From positions 2,588,519 to 2,652,518 of the forward strand of contig VZQC01013712.1 of assembly GCA_009823505.1 (NCBI GenBank): a DNA stretch of 64,000 nucleotides, given 5' to 3'. Shown here one piece after another: positions 1-11,889 of this stretch (its first letter is position 1; each line of letters starts with the position of its first letter). The position numbers and the translations under genes are program-made. This DNA comes from Rhizomys pruinosus (taxonomy: Eukaryota; Chordata; Mammalia; Rodentia; Spalacidae). Under the pieces are notes generated by a model. The model was not told where the DNA came from. It was given only the letters and a program-made list of their open reading frames with translations, and did not search any database.

Positions 1-112
1 GGAGGGAAAGGGAAATAAGCCTGAACTGAATTGGAAAAAATGTATGAAATGCACAAAGCATCAATAAAAACTAATTTAAAAAAATAAATAAAAATAAAAT
101 ATGATACTTTAT
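1..112 (+). mobile_element. L1 3'-end fragment, cut by the window edge
   Basis: The sequence begins in a purine-rich stretch and ends in 'aatgcacaaagcatcaataa' followed by an A-rich tail. The same 3' terminus recurs near 4366-4440 and 36280-36350, and in reverse near 19436 and 42612. The last two lie at the 3' end of L1-type sequence, so this is the terminal L1 3' UTR with its poly(A) tail. The 5' part lies outside the window. Confidence 0.7.
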
Positions 113-115
113 TTT

Positions 116-305
116 ATTTTTTTGTTAAATTTTTGTTCTTTTTAAATTTTTTTTTATTTTTTCACATAAATTTATTTATATTTTTTTAACAAATCTAGAC
201 CCATGTTCCTGCCCATTCCCCCACCCCGCAAGAGCTCATGCATTCTGCCAAACATGCTTTTCATCTCTTTCTTGTGTAGAGCCCCCTGAGCTTTGTCCAA
301 ATCAG
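116..305 (-). mobile_element. antisense L1 3' UTR fragment
   Basis: A T-rich block is followed by a C-rich tract (about 206-228) and 'catgcattctgccaaac'. Read on the minus strand this matches the L1 3' UTR layout seen at 4310-4360 and 36225-36280 (ggcagaatgcatgatctg, then a G-rich run). It sits head to head with sequence near 430-462, with which it shares a perfect inverted repeat. Confidence 0.5.
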
Positions 306-462
306 TTGGGCGTAAAGCATATTGGAAAAACAACAACAACAACAGAAAGGACTGCATCAAAGAACTGACTGAAACAGTGAACTTCTGCTCAAAACAGTCA
401 ACTTCCTCATGGAGAATATTGAGAAAGACTGAGAAAGAGATGAAAAGCATGTTTGGCAGAAT

Positions 463-1149
463 AAAATATGATATTTTAAAAAGGATGATTCACCAACATA
501 GTACTATGTGTATGGAAGATGGGAAGAAATAGTGATCCTTCCAAAATATGTCTTAGTAGAAGGGCATAATCTTAAAGAACAGTATAAAAATAATAAAAAT
601 ATCTTCCAATAGAGTTTCAAAGTGGCATCCTCTTATTAAATATTCAATTACTATACATAGAAGAGTGATACAGAGTTCTAAAAATAAAAAAGTAGAGTAA
701 TATGATATTCTATTTAACTTTTTACCTACCTACAATTATATGATAAATCTTTTCATATACTAGTCCAAGTAAATCTACTTCATACTTGATAGTGGACACA
801 AAGTGTACCATTTCCTGTTTACTTCATAATTAACAAATAAACAAAGGGATACTTATCACCTATCTACTAAAACAATCTTATTGCAAATTTTCTGGTCTGT
901 GTCCATACATATACTATGATCATATGCACGTATGTCAGCAAGAGCAACTTCAAAAGGGACAATAACACAAAAATAACTAAATTTTATAATTTGAAAGATA
1001 CTGCTATTCTCCAATTAACTTATATCAATCAATAGGTCCAGCCACTAATAGCATGTTAAATTGATTATTTATTTTATACTCTCAATCAATATTGATGTAT
1101 TTCTTTTCATTTGCATTTACATTTTTAGTTGAGTTTATGGTTTATAAAT
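463..1149. other. AT-rich unique sequence
   Basis: No recognisable repeat, RNA gene or coding region. Short frames here have no domain signature. Confidence 0.5.
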
Positions 1150-2990
1150 TTGTTGACTTTTAAAATGTTTATTTATTCTTTGAAAATTTCATACAATAAT
1201 TCTTGATCATGTTCAGACTCTCTCCCCTACTTCCTCTCAGATACACCACCACTTTTCTAAATTCCCCCTCTTCATGGGCTCTATTAATTTTTAAGGCTTA
1301 TCAGGTTTAATTTGTGTTCCACACATAAACTTAGGTGTAGGTATATACCACAGGTGCTTAGCTAATACAGTACTGTTTCTGTATGACATTTTCAAAAGGC
1401 CTTTAGTGTTGGTTATCTCGTCCTATACTCCCTATTCTACCCTGCTTTCCCTTTCCCCACTTCATTGAATCCTTATTATTCAATTATACTCCTCTCTCCT
1501 TAGATCACTGAATTCTACTTCCCTTCCTATGAAAAAGACACCATCCTGTGACCCTTCTGTTTTTTTTTTTTTTGTTAACTCTCTAGATTCTTCAGTGAAA
1601 ACATGCATATGTAAGAGTTCAAAGCTAGCCTCCATTTATGACAGAGAATATGTGACCTTTGTCTTTCTGTTTCAGGCTTACCTCACTCAGGATGACTGTT
1701 TCCTATCTCATCCCTTTACCTGCTGATTTCATAGTTTCATGAGTTGTTTTTTTTACAGCTCAATAATATTCCATTATTTAAATGTAACATATATTCATTA
1801 TCCTTCCATCAACTGACAGACATCTAAGGTGCTTCCATTTCTCAGCTATTATGAATAGAACAGCATTGAACATAGATTAGCAGGTATCTCTGTATAAGGA
1901 TATATGCCCAAGACTGATATACAGCTGGATCATTTGACAGTACTATTTCTAGCTTTTTGAGAAATTCTCAAACTGATTTCCATAATGACTGCATCAGTTT
2001 ACACTCCAACAAGCAGTGAATAAGTGTTCCCATTTCCCCACATCCTTACCAACATTTGTCATCATTCATTTCTTCTTTTTAAGTTTTTTGGTCCCAGAGT
2101 AGTTTTACTTTACATTTCCCTATAGCTAATGATGTTGGATGATGTTTTAAAATGGTTATCAGCCATTTTCACTTCAAGTTTTGAAAACTCTCTAGTTACT
2201 TGACCCATTTTGTAACTGAGTCTTATATTTTGTTGATGTTTAGTTTTATGTGTTCTTTGTATGTTCTAGATACTAACACTTTAAAATATTTTATTTGTTT
2301 ATTTTTATTTTATATGTGTGTGAGTATATTGCCAGGATGTATGTAAGTGTACACATGTCATGCAATGCCTCCAGAGGACAGAAGAGAAAGTCAGACCCCT
2401 AGAAACAGAGTTGTGGACAGTTGGTAGCCATCCTGTGGGTGCTGGGTTTCAAACCCAGTTCCTCTGCAATAGCAGTTAGATACTAATATTCTATCAGATG
2501 TAAGACGTATACTTGGTAAAGTATTTTCCCAATCTGTACACTTCCTCTTCACTCAAATGGTTTTTCTGTTCAGAACTCTTTGCTTCATGAAGCCTCATCT
2601 ATGAATTGTTGGTCTTAATGCCTGTATTATCACAGTCCTGTTCAGAAAATAATTTGCTGTACCTCTAAGTTCCAATGTGTTCCCTAATTTCTTTTCTATT
2701 TCATTCAGGGTATCAAGGCCTAAGGCTGAGATCCTTGATGGATTTGGAGTCAATTTCATGTAAAATTGGAGATAGGGATCTAGTTTTACTTTTCTTCATG
2801 AAGCTATCCAGTTTAACCAGGACCATTTGCTAAAGATGCTTTCTGTACAATAATGTGTATTTTTGCCCTCTTTTCAAAAATCTGTTTGCTCTCTGTGGAC
2901 TATAATCCAGGTGTTCAATTCTATTCCATTGATAAATATGCTTGTTTTTCTGTGAGCACTAAGATGTTTTTATTACTATATACATTTTTA
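1150..2990 (-). mobile_element. old L1, ORF2 3' part and 3' UTR, antisense, split by a SINE
   Basis: Read on the minus strand, about 2990-1740 carries degraded L1 ORF2 C-terminal sequence: the 'ctccattgataaa' region, the 'aacaagcagtgaataagtg' zinc-knuckle side, and 'cagctcaataatattccat'. About 1500-1150 is the L1 3' UTR, ending in a T-rich (poly-A complement) region. Many stops and frameshifts show an old, dead copy. A B3-like SINE interrupts it at about 2281-2476. Confidence 0.7.
2281..2476 (-). mobile_element. B3-like SINE, older copy
   Basis: tRNA-derived SINE in reverse. The body contains the complement of the 'ccagcacccacatgg' core (gtgggtgctgg at about 2436) and a T-rich left end. It is flanked by the near-identical repeat tagatactaa (about 2267 and 2477), which fits a target duplication inside the L1. 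It lacks the 17-bp duplication of the young subfamily. Confidence 0.75.
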
Positions 2991-3320
2991 TGATTTATAG
3001 ATTAGTTTAAATTTATCGATTTTAAGCAATCTATTAAAACAAATAATTTATAGTTTAAGGAAGGTAATATGTCATTTTAATGTATATACACATTACGTAA
3101 TGTTTAAATTAGGGTAAGTTTGTCTCTGTCCTCAAATATGTGCCATTTCTGTATGGTGAAAATCATTCAAAATCACTTCTCCTTTATGATAGTTTCTTTC
3201 TCTGCAAATAGCTTTGCTTATATGTTTTGTTTAATTTTCCAGTCAAATACTTTTTTTTTAATAAGTGTAATAAAATATCCCTACATTATTTGTGTCAGTA
3301 AATAAGTTTTAAAGTCGCTG
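2991..3320. other. unique AT-rich sequence
   Basis: Nothing recognisable. Low-complexity TA-rich with no coding signal. Confidence 0.4.
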
Positions 3321-3564
3321 GGGCTGGAGAGATGGCTTAGCAGTTAAGAGCGCCGACCACTTTTACAGAGGACCCGGGTTCGATCCCCAGCACCCACATG
3401 GCAGCCGAGAACCATCCGAAACTCCAATTCCAGGAGAACTCCAGTTCCAGGGGAATCTGATATCCTCTTCTGACCTCCGCGACATTGCACGACACGGGTG
3501 CACAAACCTGCATGCAGACAGTACATTCATACACATACAGAAATAAATTTAAAAAAATAAATAA
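3321..3564 (+). mobile_element. young B3-like SINE with 17-bp duplication
   Basis: Starts gggctggagagatgg and carries a Pol III B-box-like 'gggttcgatcc'. Next come the tandem 'aactccaattccaggag' / 'aactccagttccagggg', a CpG-containing 3' domain and an A-rich AATAAA tail. The short repeat taaagtc flanks it (about 3309 and 3566). Retained CpGs and close identity to other copies in the window show a recent insertion. Confidence 0.9.
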
Positions 3565-4096
3565 ATAAAGTCAGGACGTATTCCAATAGGGTTCTGAAAG
3601 TCTAAAATAGTAAATGCCAAGTTGTACCAGTGTTTATTCTTAAAATGCTTAAAACCAGGTGTTAGAGACATTCTTCAAAAAACCCACAGGAAATCTTTTT
3701 TGTTAAAAACAGAAAAATTAGGTTTATGGAAATTACATGTTCAATATCACTGTCTATTTACAGAGTGTTTTGCCAATATTAAGCAAAGAAAATCTTCTCA
3801 GATGGGATGGATACACATGAAATACATCAAGGAGCTGAACCACTTTCAGAGTATACTCAAGTGAAGAGTCCTTTTGTTCTTTTAATCCCTTTGCCATGAA
3901 TGGACAGGAAGGTACTTGTTTAGTAAATTGTTCCAGTGACAAAGATTCTATATTTCTTATTTACAGTAAATTACTAGCACCTGAAATCAGTCTGTTAGAC
4001 AACACTCCTATAAATGCAACAAATTTTGAATGGCAATTCAGCCCCATCCTGGCCCTTCTTCCTTCAAATGACTTAGCTGTTTCTTACTCGTATAAA
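3565..4096. other. unique sequence
   Basis: No repeat recognised. An open frame beginning at 3896 runs across the insertion junction into the L1 fragment at 4109, so it is not a natural reading frame. Confidence 0.4.
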
Positions 4097-4108
4097 AAGT
4101 ATGAATTT

Positions 4109-4440
4109 AGGAATGATCCCTCTAGGCCAATTCCCTCTCATTTGATCAACTTGATTGAACAAACAACCTGTCAACCTCCACTGAATGGTGGGACTGTGGG
4201 GGTTTGGACACAACAGTCTATAGATTGGTTTTGCACGAAGGATGCTTATACTCATGGATTATCACTTATAGCTAAAAAATGAAAAAAAATAAACCTGAAA
4301 GATGCAGGACAGTTATGGCAGAATACATGATCTGGGATGGGGTGGGGGTGGGGGGGAAGGGAAAGGGAAATATGCCTGATCTGAATTGGAAAATGATGTA
4401 TAAAATGCACAAACCATCAATAAAAATTAAAAAAAAAAAA
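4109..4440 (+). mobile_element. 5'-truncated L1 insertion (3' UTR only)
   Basis: About 330 bp of L1 3' UTR: ggcagaatacatgatctggg, a G-rich tract at about 4337-4360, the terminal 'catcaataaaaa' and a poly(A). It is flanked by the perfect direct repeat aagtatgaattt (4097-4108 and 4441-4452), a classic L1 target-site duplication. The intact duplication suggests a fairly recent event. Confidence 0.85.
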
Positions 4441-4452
4441 AAGTATGAATTT

Positions 4453-5090
4453 GAGCTGGTTTATCTTGGTTTCTCCTCTTGAAGCTATGAAGGTTTAAGC
4501 CAGTACTAATCCCAAGCCTAGAATGGAGTGCCAAGTCTGGCCAGTGAATGAGTTAAAGTTCCAACCAATGGAGCACTGTATTTAACAATCTACTCTCCAC
4601 AGAAAGGGAAAGCTTTGACTGGTGGTCTCTGCAAACTTCTATGGTGTAAATTTGCCATCATTTGTCATCTCAATATGCCAATGTTCTATCTTTCAATACA
4701 ACATTGGGAAAAATGGACACATATCTGTTACTAGCCCTAACAAGATGGCTGCAGAACACAACTGCTTTCATCTGTTTTTATGACACTGGGTATGTGTGTT
4801 TGGGGTACTCTTGGATCACATTTATAATTCCTTTGAGATTGCTATATATTCAGAATGGGATGATATCCTGGACTGATGGTCTGGAGGACAGCCAGCAAGG
4901 CCAAATGTTCACAGGTAAGGTTACTGTTATTCCCTACAACCCAGAAAAGTACAAAACATGTTCTTCCAACAAATTACAACATAACTTCTATAATGTCCAA
5001 AAATAAAATGCCGTGGCTAAATATGAACATTACAATGTAAAGGCAGTTTCAAAGCATTACAAAGACAATGTTTTAAGGAAAAAAATAGAA
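4453..5090. other. unique sequence
   Basis: No known repeat. A frame of 114 codons (4662-5006, plus) has no domain, signal peptide or family resemblance that I can see. Confidence 0.4.
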
Positions 5091-5092
5091 TC

Positions 5093-5235
5093 TTATGCTA
5101 GTGAGATGACTCAGTGGGTAAAGAAGCTTGCCGTCAAGACCAACATCCTAAGTGTGATCTCTGGGCCCTACAAGATGGAAGGAGAGAACTGACTCCTTGC
5201 AAGTTGTCCTCTGACTTCCACGTGAACTGTCACAT

Positions 5236-5274
<39 letters not shown>

Positions 5275-5312
5275 TATGAACACATAAAATAAAATACCAA
5301 AAATATAAAAAA
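5093..5312 (+). mobile_element. B4/RSINE1-type SINE with (CA)n
   Basis: 'gagatgactcagtgggtaaag' (tRNA-like 5' end), then 'agatggaaggagagaactg' and 'ttgtcctctgacttccac', typical of RSINE1/B4-type rodent SINEs. A (CA)n run and an A-rich tail follow. Degraded, older copy. Confidence 0.7.
5238..5270. repeat. (CA)n microsatellite
   Basis: Uninterrupted CA dinucleotide run inside the 3' part of a SINE. Confidence 0.95.
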
Positions 5313-5575
5313 TTCCCAAAACTCCAAAAGCTGTGGCAATTTTGTGAGCATTATCTGACTTAGAAATCTACTATTACAGAAAACAATGAACTACTGTGGG
5401 TGAAAATGAAACACACAATTTACCACCATAGTCCCTGAAGGAACACCATTGCTTTTCTCATTTCAGTAGTAGATACCAACTACTCTCTATGTATTTTCAA
5501 ATAACAAAATAGAAAAGGCACTTTTTGTGATTTCTTCCCTCTGAGATCCACAGGCCAACATACAAACACACATAA

Positions 5576-5581
<6 letters not shown>

Positions 5582-5616
<35 letters not shown>
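5582..5616. repeat. (CA)n microsatellite
   Basis: Uninterrupted CA run. The preceding bases (about 5540-5580) look like a decayed SINE 3' end. Confidence 0.95.
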
Positions 5617-5619
<3 letters not shown>

Positions 5620-5984
5620 GCGTATGTATATCCCACAGCAATGCGGCCAGAATCACTTGAAGTACTTATCATTCAGTAATTATTATTGAATTGCCAAACT
5701 TTCATGGAACACCTAACGTGAATACTAAACTGGCTAACAAAAAATAATCAGCTAACTATTACAATCTTCTAAGTTCTATACCATGTCTTTTCCCTATGTC
5801 CTTGCCAGCACTTATTTTTTTTAAACTAAGTTGTAGTTTCATAGGAGCAAGAAATCCTGGCATGCTACTGTACCATAGGATGATGTCCCAAGTATTTCAG
5901 AAGGCTAAAAGAAAGGGTTTTGAATGTTTGATTTAACTATAAACAATAGATTTAGGAAAACAGTAGTCTTGCTAAACAGAGTTC

Positions 5985-6100
5985 CATCAGTTGAGAGGAT
6001 GAGGGAGGGAGATTGAAAGTTCCAAGCCATCTTGGCAACACAGTGAGTTAGTTACAAGCCAGCCTGAGTTACTTGCAAGAATGTGTCTTAAAAACACGGG
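5985..6100 (+). mobile_element. degraded B1-like fragment (uncertain)
   Basis: 'gagaggatgagggaggga', 'ttccaagccatcttggcaac' and 'cagcctgagttac...tgtctta' weakly follow the order of B1 motifs, and a G run follows. Heavily diverged. Confidence 0.35.
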
Positions 6101-6234
6101 GGGGGGGGGAGGAAATTTGAAAAAAATATTTAACCTATTTGAAATATTACCCAATGCTTACCTCTACCAAATATTACATAGTTACCCATTATTGTGCACA
6201 TTTTTTTGGTTTTTGTTGTGTGTTTGAAGTTTGT

Positions 6235-6303
6235 TGAGGACATTAAATGTAAGGCCTTATGTTTGCTAGGTATGCACGTTCTCATTGAGCTACATCTCAA
6301 CTA
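6235..6303 (-). mobile_element. ID/B4-like SINE remnant
   Basis: 'gtaaggccttatgtttgctaggtatgcac...gagctacatctcaac' is the reverse of an ID/B4-type tRNA-derived head (compare 43674-43745). Decayed. Confidence 0.45.
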
Positions 6304-6611
6304 CAATTTTGGTATTATATATCAGCTGAAAGTTTTAATTTAAAATACAAGTATACAATCTATTAAATTACTGATGGAATCCCCAACAGTAATTTTATGT
6401 TGTTAGAATCTTTTGTGTTTTCCTATTTTATTTAGAACAAAGGTTAAAAGCACAATATGTCCTCACCATATGACTCCTGCCTTAGTCTTTCCTCCAACCA
6501 ATATACCTATTGTTTCCTATACTTTAGCTACCCTCAGGTTCTCTTTCTCCATTTTTTAAATATTTAATTTTTGCAATTTTAATACAATATAGTTGGGTGG
6601 TATTTAGATTT

Positions 6612-6960
6612 GGGGAAAGGAGAACCCTCACCCATTGTTGGTGACATTCCAAACTGTGGTATCAGTGTGGAAATCAGTAACTCTTTTTTAAAATGTATAA
6701 TTTTATTGAATTTTTTACATTTGGTACATCTTAAAAATATTTAGACCCCCTCTCCTATCTTCATCTCCCATAGCTCACTCAAAAGATTTCATGCTTTCTA
6801 TTATTTATGTTAAAGCCTAAAGTATGGAGAACTCTTTCAAAAAACTAAAAGTATATCTACCATATGACCCAATTATACCAGTCCCTGACATACACTCAGC
6901 TTCTTGAGTCTTAAAGATATATCATGTTTTGTCCCCTTCCCAAGACTCCACAAATGCTCT
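6612..6960 (+). mobile_element. L1 ORF2 C-terminal fragment with an antisense L1 3' UTR inside
   Basis: 6612-6680 (ggagaaccctcacccattg...) and 6822-6960 (agaactctttcaaaaaac...catatgacccaattatacc) read as consecutive plus-strand L1 ORF2 sequence. Between them, about 6688-6820 is T-rich antisense sequence like an L1 3' UTR (ttattgaattttttac...ccctctcctatcttc). This fits one L1 inserted into another. Both are old. Confidence 0.6.
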
Positions 6961-7308
6961 CCCTCTATCTATAATGTTGCTATTTCACCTGCCTAACTTA
7001 TGTTAACATGCGGTTCCTCTAGTATGTTTCCTCTCATTTGCATACTTGACAAGATCTCAAATTTTAACATTTTGATTGCACATCTCAACTATATCATTCT
7101 TAAGCATACTTGCAATTAGTTCTTCAATGCCTTTTTGTTTTATTTTGCATGTTCTTTATTGTATGTAACAGAATATATATGTCAATAAAAATTTGCTTGT
7201 TAGTAATACTTGGACATCCCAGTTATTTCATGCTTGTTCATTTGTTTTGTTTTGTTGTTTAAAGGAAGTTATTCTCTTCTTTTCCTTTTTCATTTTGTTT
7301 CATTTTGT

Positions 7309-7445
7309 TTTAGGCACGGTTTTACTATGTAGCTTTGTATCCCCTCAAATGCACTATGTAGCACAAGCTGGCCTCAAACTTGCAGGAATCCTTTTGTTTC
7401 AGCCTCTCAATTGCTAAGATTACAACTGTGCACCACCACACGTGG
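7309..7445 (-). mobile_element. B1 SINE, old, antisense
   Basis: 'actatgtagcacaagctggcctcaaact' followed by 'gctaagattacaactgtgcaccaccacacgtggc' is the reverse complement of a B1 with many substitutions. Confidence 0.75.
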
Positions 7446-7973
7446 CTCAAATCTTCAATAATCTTTCCCAGATAGACAAATAGGTAATTGTTCCATATAT
7501 TACATTAACTGATATTCTGTAATAAAATAGAATTTTAGTATGATTTCATATTTGAAAAGGAAGAGTGAATGTGCTTTTTTCGATTTTCACACCATAAACG
7601 TTGATTCACAATTTCTCTGGAGAGCTTTGTGGCTTTTAGTTCAATACTGTTATGAGATACTCATTAAAATAAGGCACACTATTGATGGCAGTTTTCTACT
7701 GCTAGGATTCATGTCAGATACCTTGAGGAAACAAATTACTGCTTCCTACATAAAGCGTGAACTGCCCATGTTAATTCTTTTGTCTTTTACTTAGTACTGT
7801 AGATAATGATTTATGTTGTATTGCCATTGATACTATTCCCCACTTTTCTATGGTTTTTAATTTTAATGAGGATCTCTATCATCTCAGCCCTCTCTTACCT
7901 ACCAACCAGCTTGTGCTACATATCACTGAAAGGGTTATGTTTGTATTTAGCCTTCTATCTTTGCTAATTTCTT

Positions 7974-8192
7974 TTTTAACTTAAAAATTATGAATGTGAA
8001 TGTATTGCCTATGTATATGTTTGTGCACCTGTGTTGTGTGATGGTCACAGAGGTCAGAAGAAGGTGTTGAATCCCTTGGAACTGGAGTTATGGACCTTTG
8101 TTAGCTGCCATGTGGGTACTGGAAATGAAACCAGGGTCCTCTCCAACAGCTGCCATTGCACTTAACCACTGAGCTATCTCTCCAACTACTCA
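7974..8192 (-). mobile_element. B3-like SINE, older copy
   Basis: Antisense B3-like SINE ('gaggtcagaagaaggtgt', 'tagctgccatgtgggtactgg', 'ccactgagctatctctcc'). The 13-bp perfect direct repeat ttgctaatttctt at 7961-7973 and 8193-8205 is its target-site duplication. The 17-bp internal duplication is absent. Confidence 0.9.
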
Positions 8193-8205
8193 TTGCTAAT
8201 TTCTT

Positions 8206-9244
8206 AACATCAGTTTTCCTGTCCAAGTGTCATTATAATAGAATTCTGGTCACAGAATTCATATCAACATATACCTAAGACTTATCAAGATTTAAGAGCC
8301 AAACAGGGCACCTAGAAATTCCTCAAATCACACACAGGGAAGAAAGAACAACTTAAAGACTCCTATGTCAAAATGCTTGTTATGAGTCATAGTTTTCAAT
8401 ATGGAGCTCAATGAAGAATAAATTGTTTTTAATATTTTAGTAATTTTATTGTATATCTCAATCCACTTTTTACATATGTAAAATCCACATACATATACTA
8501 GATCCATGGAAAATTATTTAATTAATACTTCTCCCGGAAAAATGTGCCAGTTCATTTTAACTAGCAATTATAATAGACAGTATACATAAATCATTCTTTC
8601 AGGCCCCATGAAGCATACAAATATGATGCATGATCCCTGCCCTCCATCCCAATAGATTGATCATCAGTGCCTTCTATGTCAATTTTATAAGTATCCTTGA
8701 AAGTGAGTCGTATATTCTCCTTCACTCTAGCTTCTACAAATAAATTTCATCTGATAGACCTACTGCTATTATTTATTCACCTTTATAATTTAATATATTT
8801 TCTTTTATGTTTGGTCTAGGTCTTTAACTCATATATTATCAGTAATGTGTTAACTGAAATAGGCCAAATTCGGTATGATAATTGCCCTGTTTGCTTTTTA
8901 TTCAGATCCTAGATTTTAAGTTGTGTGTGTGTGTGTGTGTGTGCGCGTGTGTGTGATGAAACTAGAAAGATGACCATGAAAGGAAAAAATATGAAATCAT
9001 GAGGCAAGTGTCATGAAATCAGAAAGGGATGCAGAAGTAGAAGGGGACTATAAGGGGCAACTGTAGAATGGTAAATTGAGTTTGGAAGGACAAATAATCA
9101 ATTATGTCTGATAATGCCATTAACTAAATCTATCACTTTCTATGGTAATTTTCATAATTAATGAATATAAGAAAAAGAGAGTATTAGAAGATAATCCTGC
9201 TCCAAATTCCATGACACTACTTCCCTTACTGTTTGAGTAATTTA
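8206..9244. other. unique or weakly repeat-like sequence with a (GT)n tract
   Basis: Contains a GT-rich microsatellite at 8932-8955. About 8590-8760 vaguely resembles antisense L1 3' UTR but is too diverged to call. No coding signal. Confidence 0.4.
8932..8955. repeat. (GT)n microsatellite
   Basis: GT run with a GC interruption (gtgcgcgtgt). Confidence 0.9.
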
Positions 9245-10610
9245 TTTGTTTATGTTTTTGTATCCTTTAAGAATTTCATAGATGAGTACAATGCATTTTG
9301 ATCACATCCACCCTGTAGTTCTCGCCTACTCCTTCCAGGATCCCTCCCGTATTTCCCTCTCAAATTTATGCCATATTCTACATTTTTGTATAAACTTCTT
9401 AGTGCTCTAAGTATGGTCCATAAGCTCATGGGTGTAGGGCTGACCACAGGTGCATAGGCAACCTGTCAGTGGCCACATGTCTGAAGAAAAATGACTCTCC
9501 TTCCCCTCGCAGCCATTAACTGAGTGTAGCTCCTCAAATAGAAGTGGAGCCATGTGAACCATTCACGTATCCATGCTAGAATGTGGACTGGTTTTATTTT
9601 ATTCAGCTTTTGTGTTGACAACCACAGGTGTGGAGAGTTCATAGGTGAAAATCCTTGTCATGTTCAGAAGACACTTTCACAGCAGTTGACCTGCTCATCT
9701 GACCCTTACCTTCTTTCGGCCTTTTCTTCTATGATTTTCCCTGAAACATGAGGGGAGAATTGTTTTGTAGCTATCTCATTTGGAGATGAGTATTCCACAA
9801 TACTTTTTCTCTGCACTTTGCCCTGCTGTAGTCTTTATAATAACCTCCATCTCCTGCAATAAGAATCTTCTCTGGCCGGGCGTGGTGGCACATGCCTTTA
9901 ATCCTAGCACTCGGGAGGTAGAGGCAGGCAGATCTCTGTGAGATCAAGGACAGCCTGGTCTAAAGAGTGAGTTCCAGGACAGCTGGGGCTACAGGGAGAC
10001 CCTGTCTCGAAAAGACCAAAAAAAAAAAAAAAAGAAACTTCTCTGATGATGGGTGAGAGTTGCAATGTTCTATGAGTATACAGATTAAGTATTTAGAAGA
10101 CCATTGAATACTATATCAGTTTAGCAAAATGGCAGCAGAACGTTCTCCAGTAAGGTCAGTGACCTCTCCAAGCACAAGTTCTTAGCCAATACTAGGCACG
10201 AGTTCTCTCAATGGAGTAGGAATTATGTACAATCAAACAGTTGATGATTATTTCCAAGACATTTGTGCCACTATTGAACCATTGGGCATGCCTTACCAGA
10301 ACGGTCATTATTGTAGTTCTCAGAGTTTACAGCAGAGTAAGACTATTGACAAATTTTCTCCAAAATCAGTGTGTGCAGCACTCTCATGTAGTATGAAAGC
10401 TAACTACCATAGGGAGAACATGTTTCAAAGGTCAGTGCCAGCTTGATTTCTCTAAGTCCTGTGAGAGAAGTGTGTGATGTCATTAGCAATAAAGTTTTAC
10501 CCTCAAGTTCTGGAAGGCAACCAAGAACAGCATCAGTAACCTGTATTATTTTGGTGGTCTGTTAGAATCTCCTAACAACTTGAAGGAAGGTATCTTATGA
10601 CTACGACTGA
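9245..10610. mobile_element. long L1-derived rodent repeat, interrupted by a B1
   Basis: 9245-9480 resembles antisense rodent L1 3' UTR ('gaatttcatagatgagtac', 'gatcacatccaccc'). From about 9480 to 10610 the sequence continues as a mid-repetitive rodent repeat ('caagttctggaaggcaacca', 'ggtctgttagaatctcctaa'), also seen diverged near 36830-37080. The B1 at 9875-10031 splits it. Orientation and exact class are uncertain. Confidence 0.5.
9875..10031 (+). mobile_element. B1 SINE
   Basis: gccgggcgtggtggcacatg through gaccctgtctcgaaaagacc and a poly(A) tail: a full-length B1. Flanking direct repeat aagaatcttctctg (9861-9874) and aagaaacttctctg (10032-10045), one mismatch. Confidence 0.95.
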
Positions 10611-10639
10611 GATTTTTCTTTGTTGCTCTATGGTTTGTA

Positions 10640-10916
10640 GGAACCCAGCCTTGGCTGAGGAAATACTGGCAGCAGATGGTGGCCTTCTTTAGAAAAGAGA
10701 CTCCCGATAGTCTAACTAGAGCTCAGGAGAGGAGCTGACACCAAGAAGTGACCAGGGAGAGTAATTTGGTGCAATGGACTCGAGGACAAATGACAGGAAG
10801 TGTGAACTCTGAGGGGGGGGTGAGGGAGGGTGTCAAGGGAAAAGCAGGTATAGTGATTAAGACTGACTGAAAAATTATGTATAAAACACGTAAAAATTCA
10901 ATAAAACTTATAAATT
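10640..10916 (+). mobile_element. L1 3' UTR fragment, older subfamily
   Basis: 'ggctgaggaaatactggcag', a G tract at about 10813-10820, 'gattaagactgactgaaaaa' and the terminus 'aaacacgtaaaaattcaata'. The same order appears at 15860-16160 and 35740-35960. Confidence 0.7.
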
Positions 10917-11889
10917 AGTAGACTTCCCTATATTTTTCCAAATACCCTTAGTTTTTTTATCCCTCACATTGTTCCCCCTTTGCTTTATTCTCCAATCTCC
11001 TTCCCCACTTAAATTTCCCCATTTGCCCCTTTGAACTTCATATTACCTGTGTTCCAATATCCTCCTCTGTTAAGTTTCTACTCCTATTCCCCAATAGTTC
11101 CTACAGTTTGAACAATTTCTTTTGATTAAAGTACTGTCCTAAGAATCTTCTTAAAATGTAACTGTTACTTACAAGTTGCAACACATCTTAAACTGTGCAT
11201 AATCATAGAATTTCACATGAGGTAGTTCATCAAATACAGGTACAAGAAATTTTATCAGAGAATGAGAAAAATGAAAAGGTCAACATCTACCAGAGAGAGC
11301 AAGTCTAGTCAAGAAGCTGAGATGTAACCAGGGCCTATCACTGAGGGATCTTGGTTAAGTATTTCACAATAGCCTCACAGAAGAGAAAGGAACACCGATG
11401 ATAAATATCATGTCTTTCTAGTTCTAGTAAAAATAAATTCATTTTAATATTCCACTTACACTGTGAAAGTATATCTTTATTCCCAAACCCCAAAACCACT
11501 TTCGAAATGTTTATGGAAAGGACAATAAACATGGAGATGGTCACAGCTATTCGATTATCTTTGAATATATACCTGTTGTTAAGAATATTTTGCAAGCCAT
11601 GGAGCTTTTATGAAAACTGCACAAATGCTTCTGTTGCTTATTGCTTCCATCAAACTCATTAGTCCTCTGTCTTTCAGTAACTATAGTAGAAAGGCAAGTG
11701 AAGAACAGCAAAATGTATAAACCCCTGATATAAGAAGACCAGCTTAATGATGTCCTACATTTTCAAAACCATTACCACAGTAGATGAAAAATGAAGAATT
11801 ACTGATACAACTATAACTATTTATGGTAGAGCTATTGGTTGACATTTTATCAAAACTAGACTAAAAATATCATAGAATGCCAACCTTTT
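10917..11889. other. unique sequence
   Basis: No repeat or gene recognised. A minus-strand frame of 85 codons (11338-11595) matches no family I know. Confidence 0.4.

Noticed and set aside
3896..4282. 128-codon plus-strand open frame
   Set aside because: It starts in unique DNA and crosses the target-duplication junction at 4108/4109 into an L1 3' UTR insertion, so it is a chance fusion.
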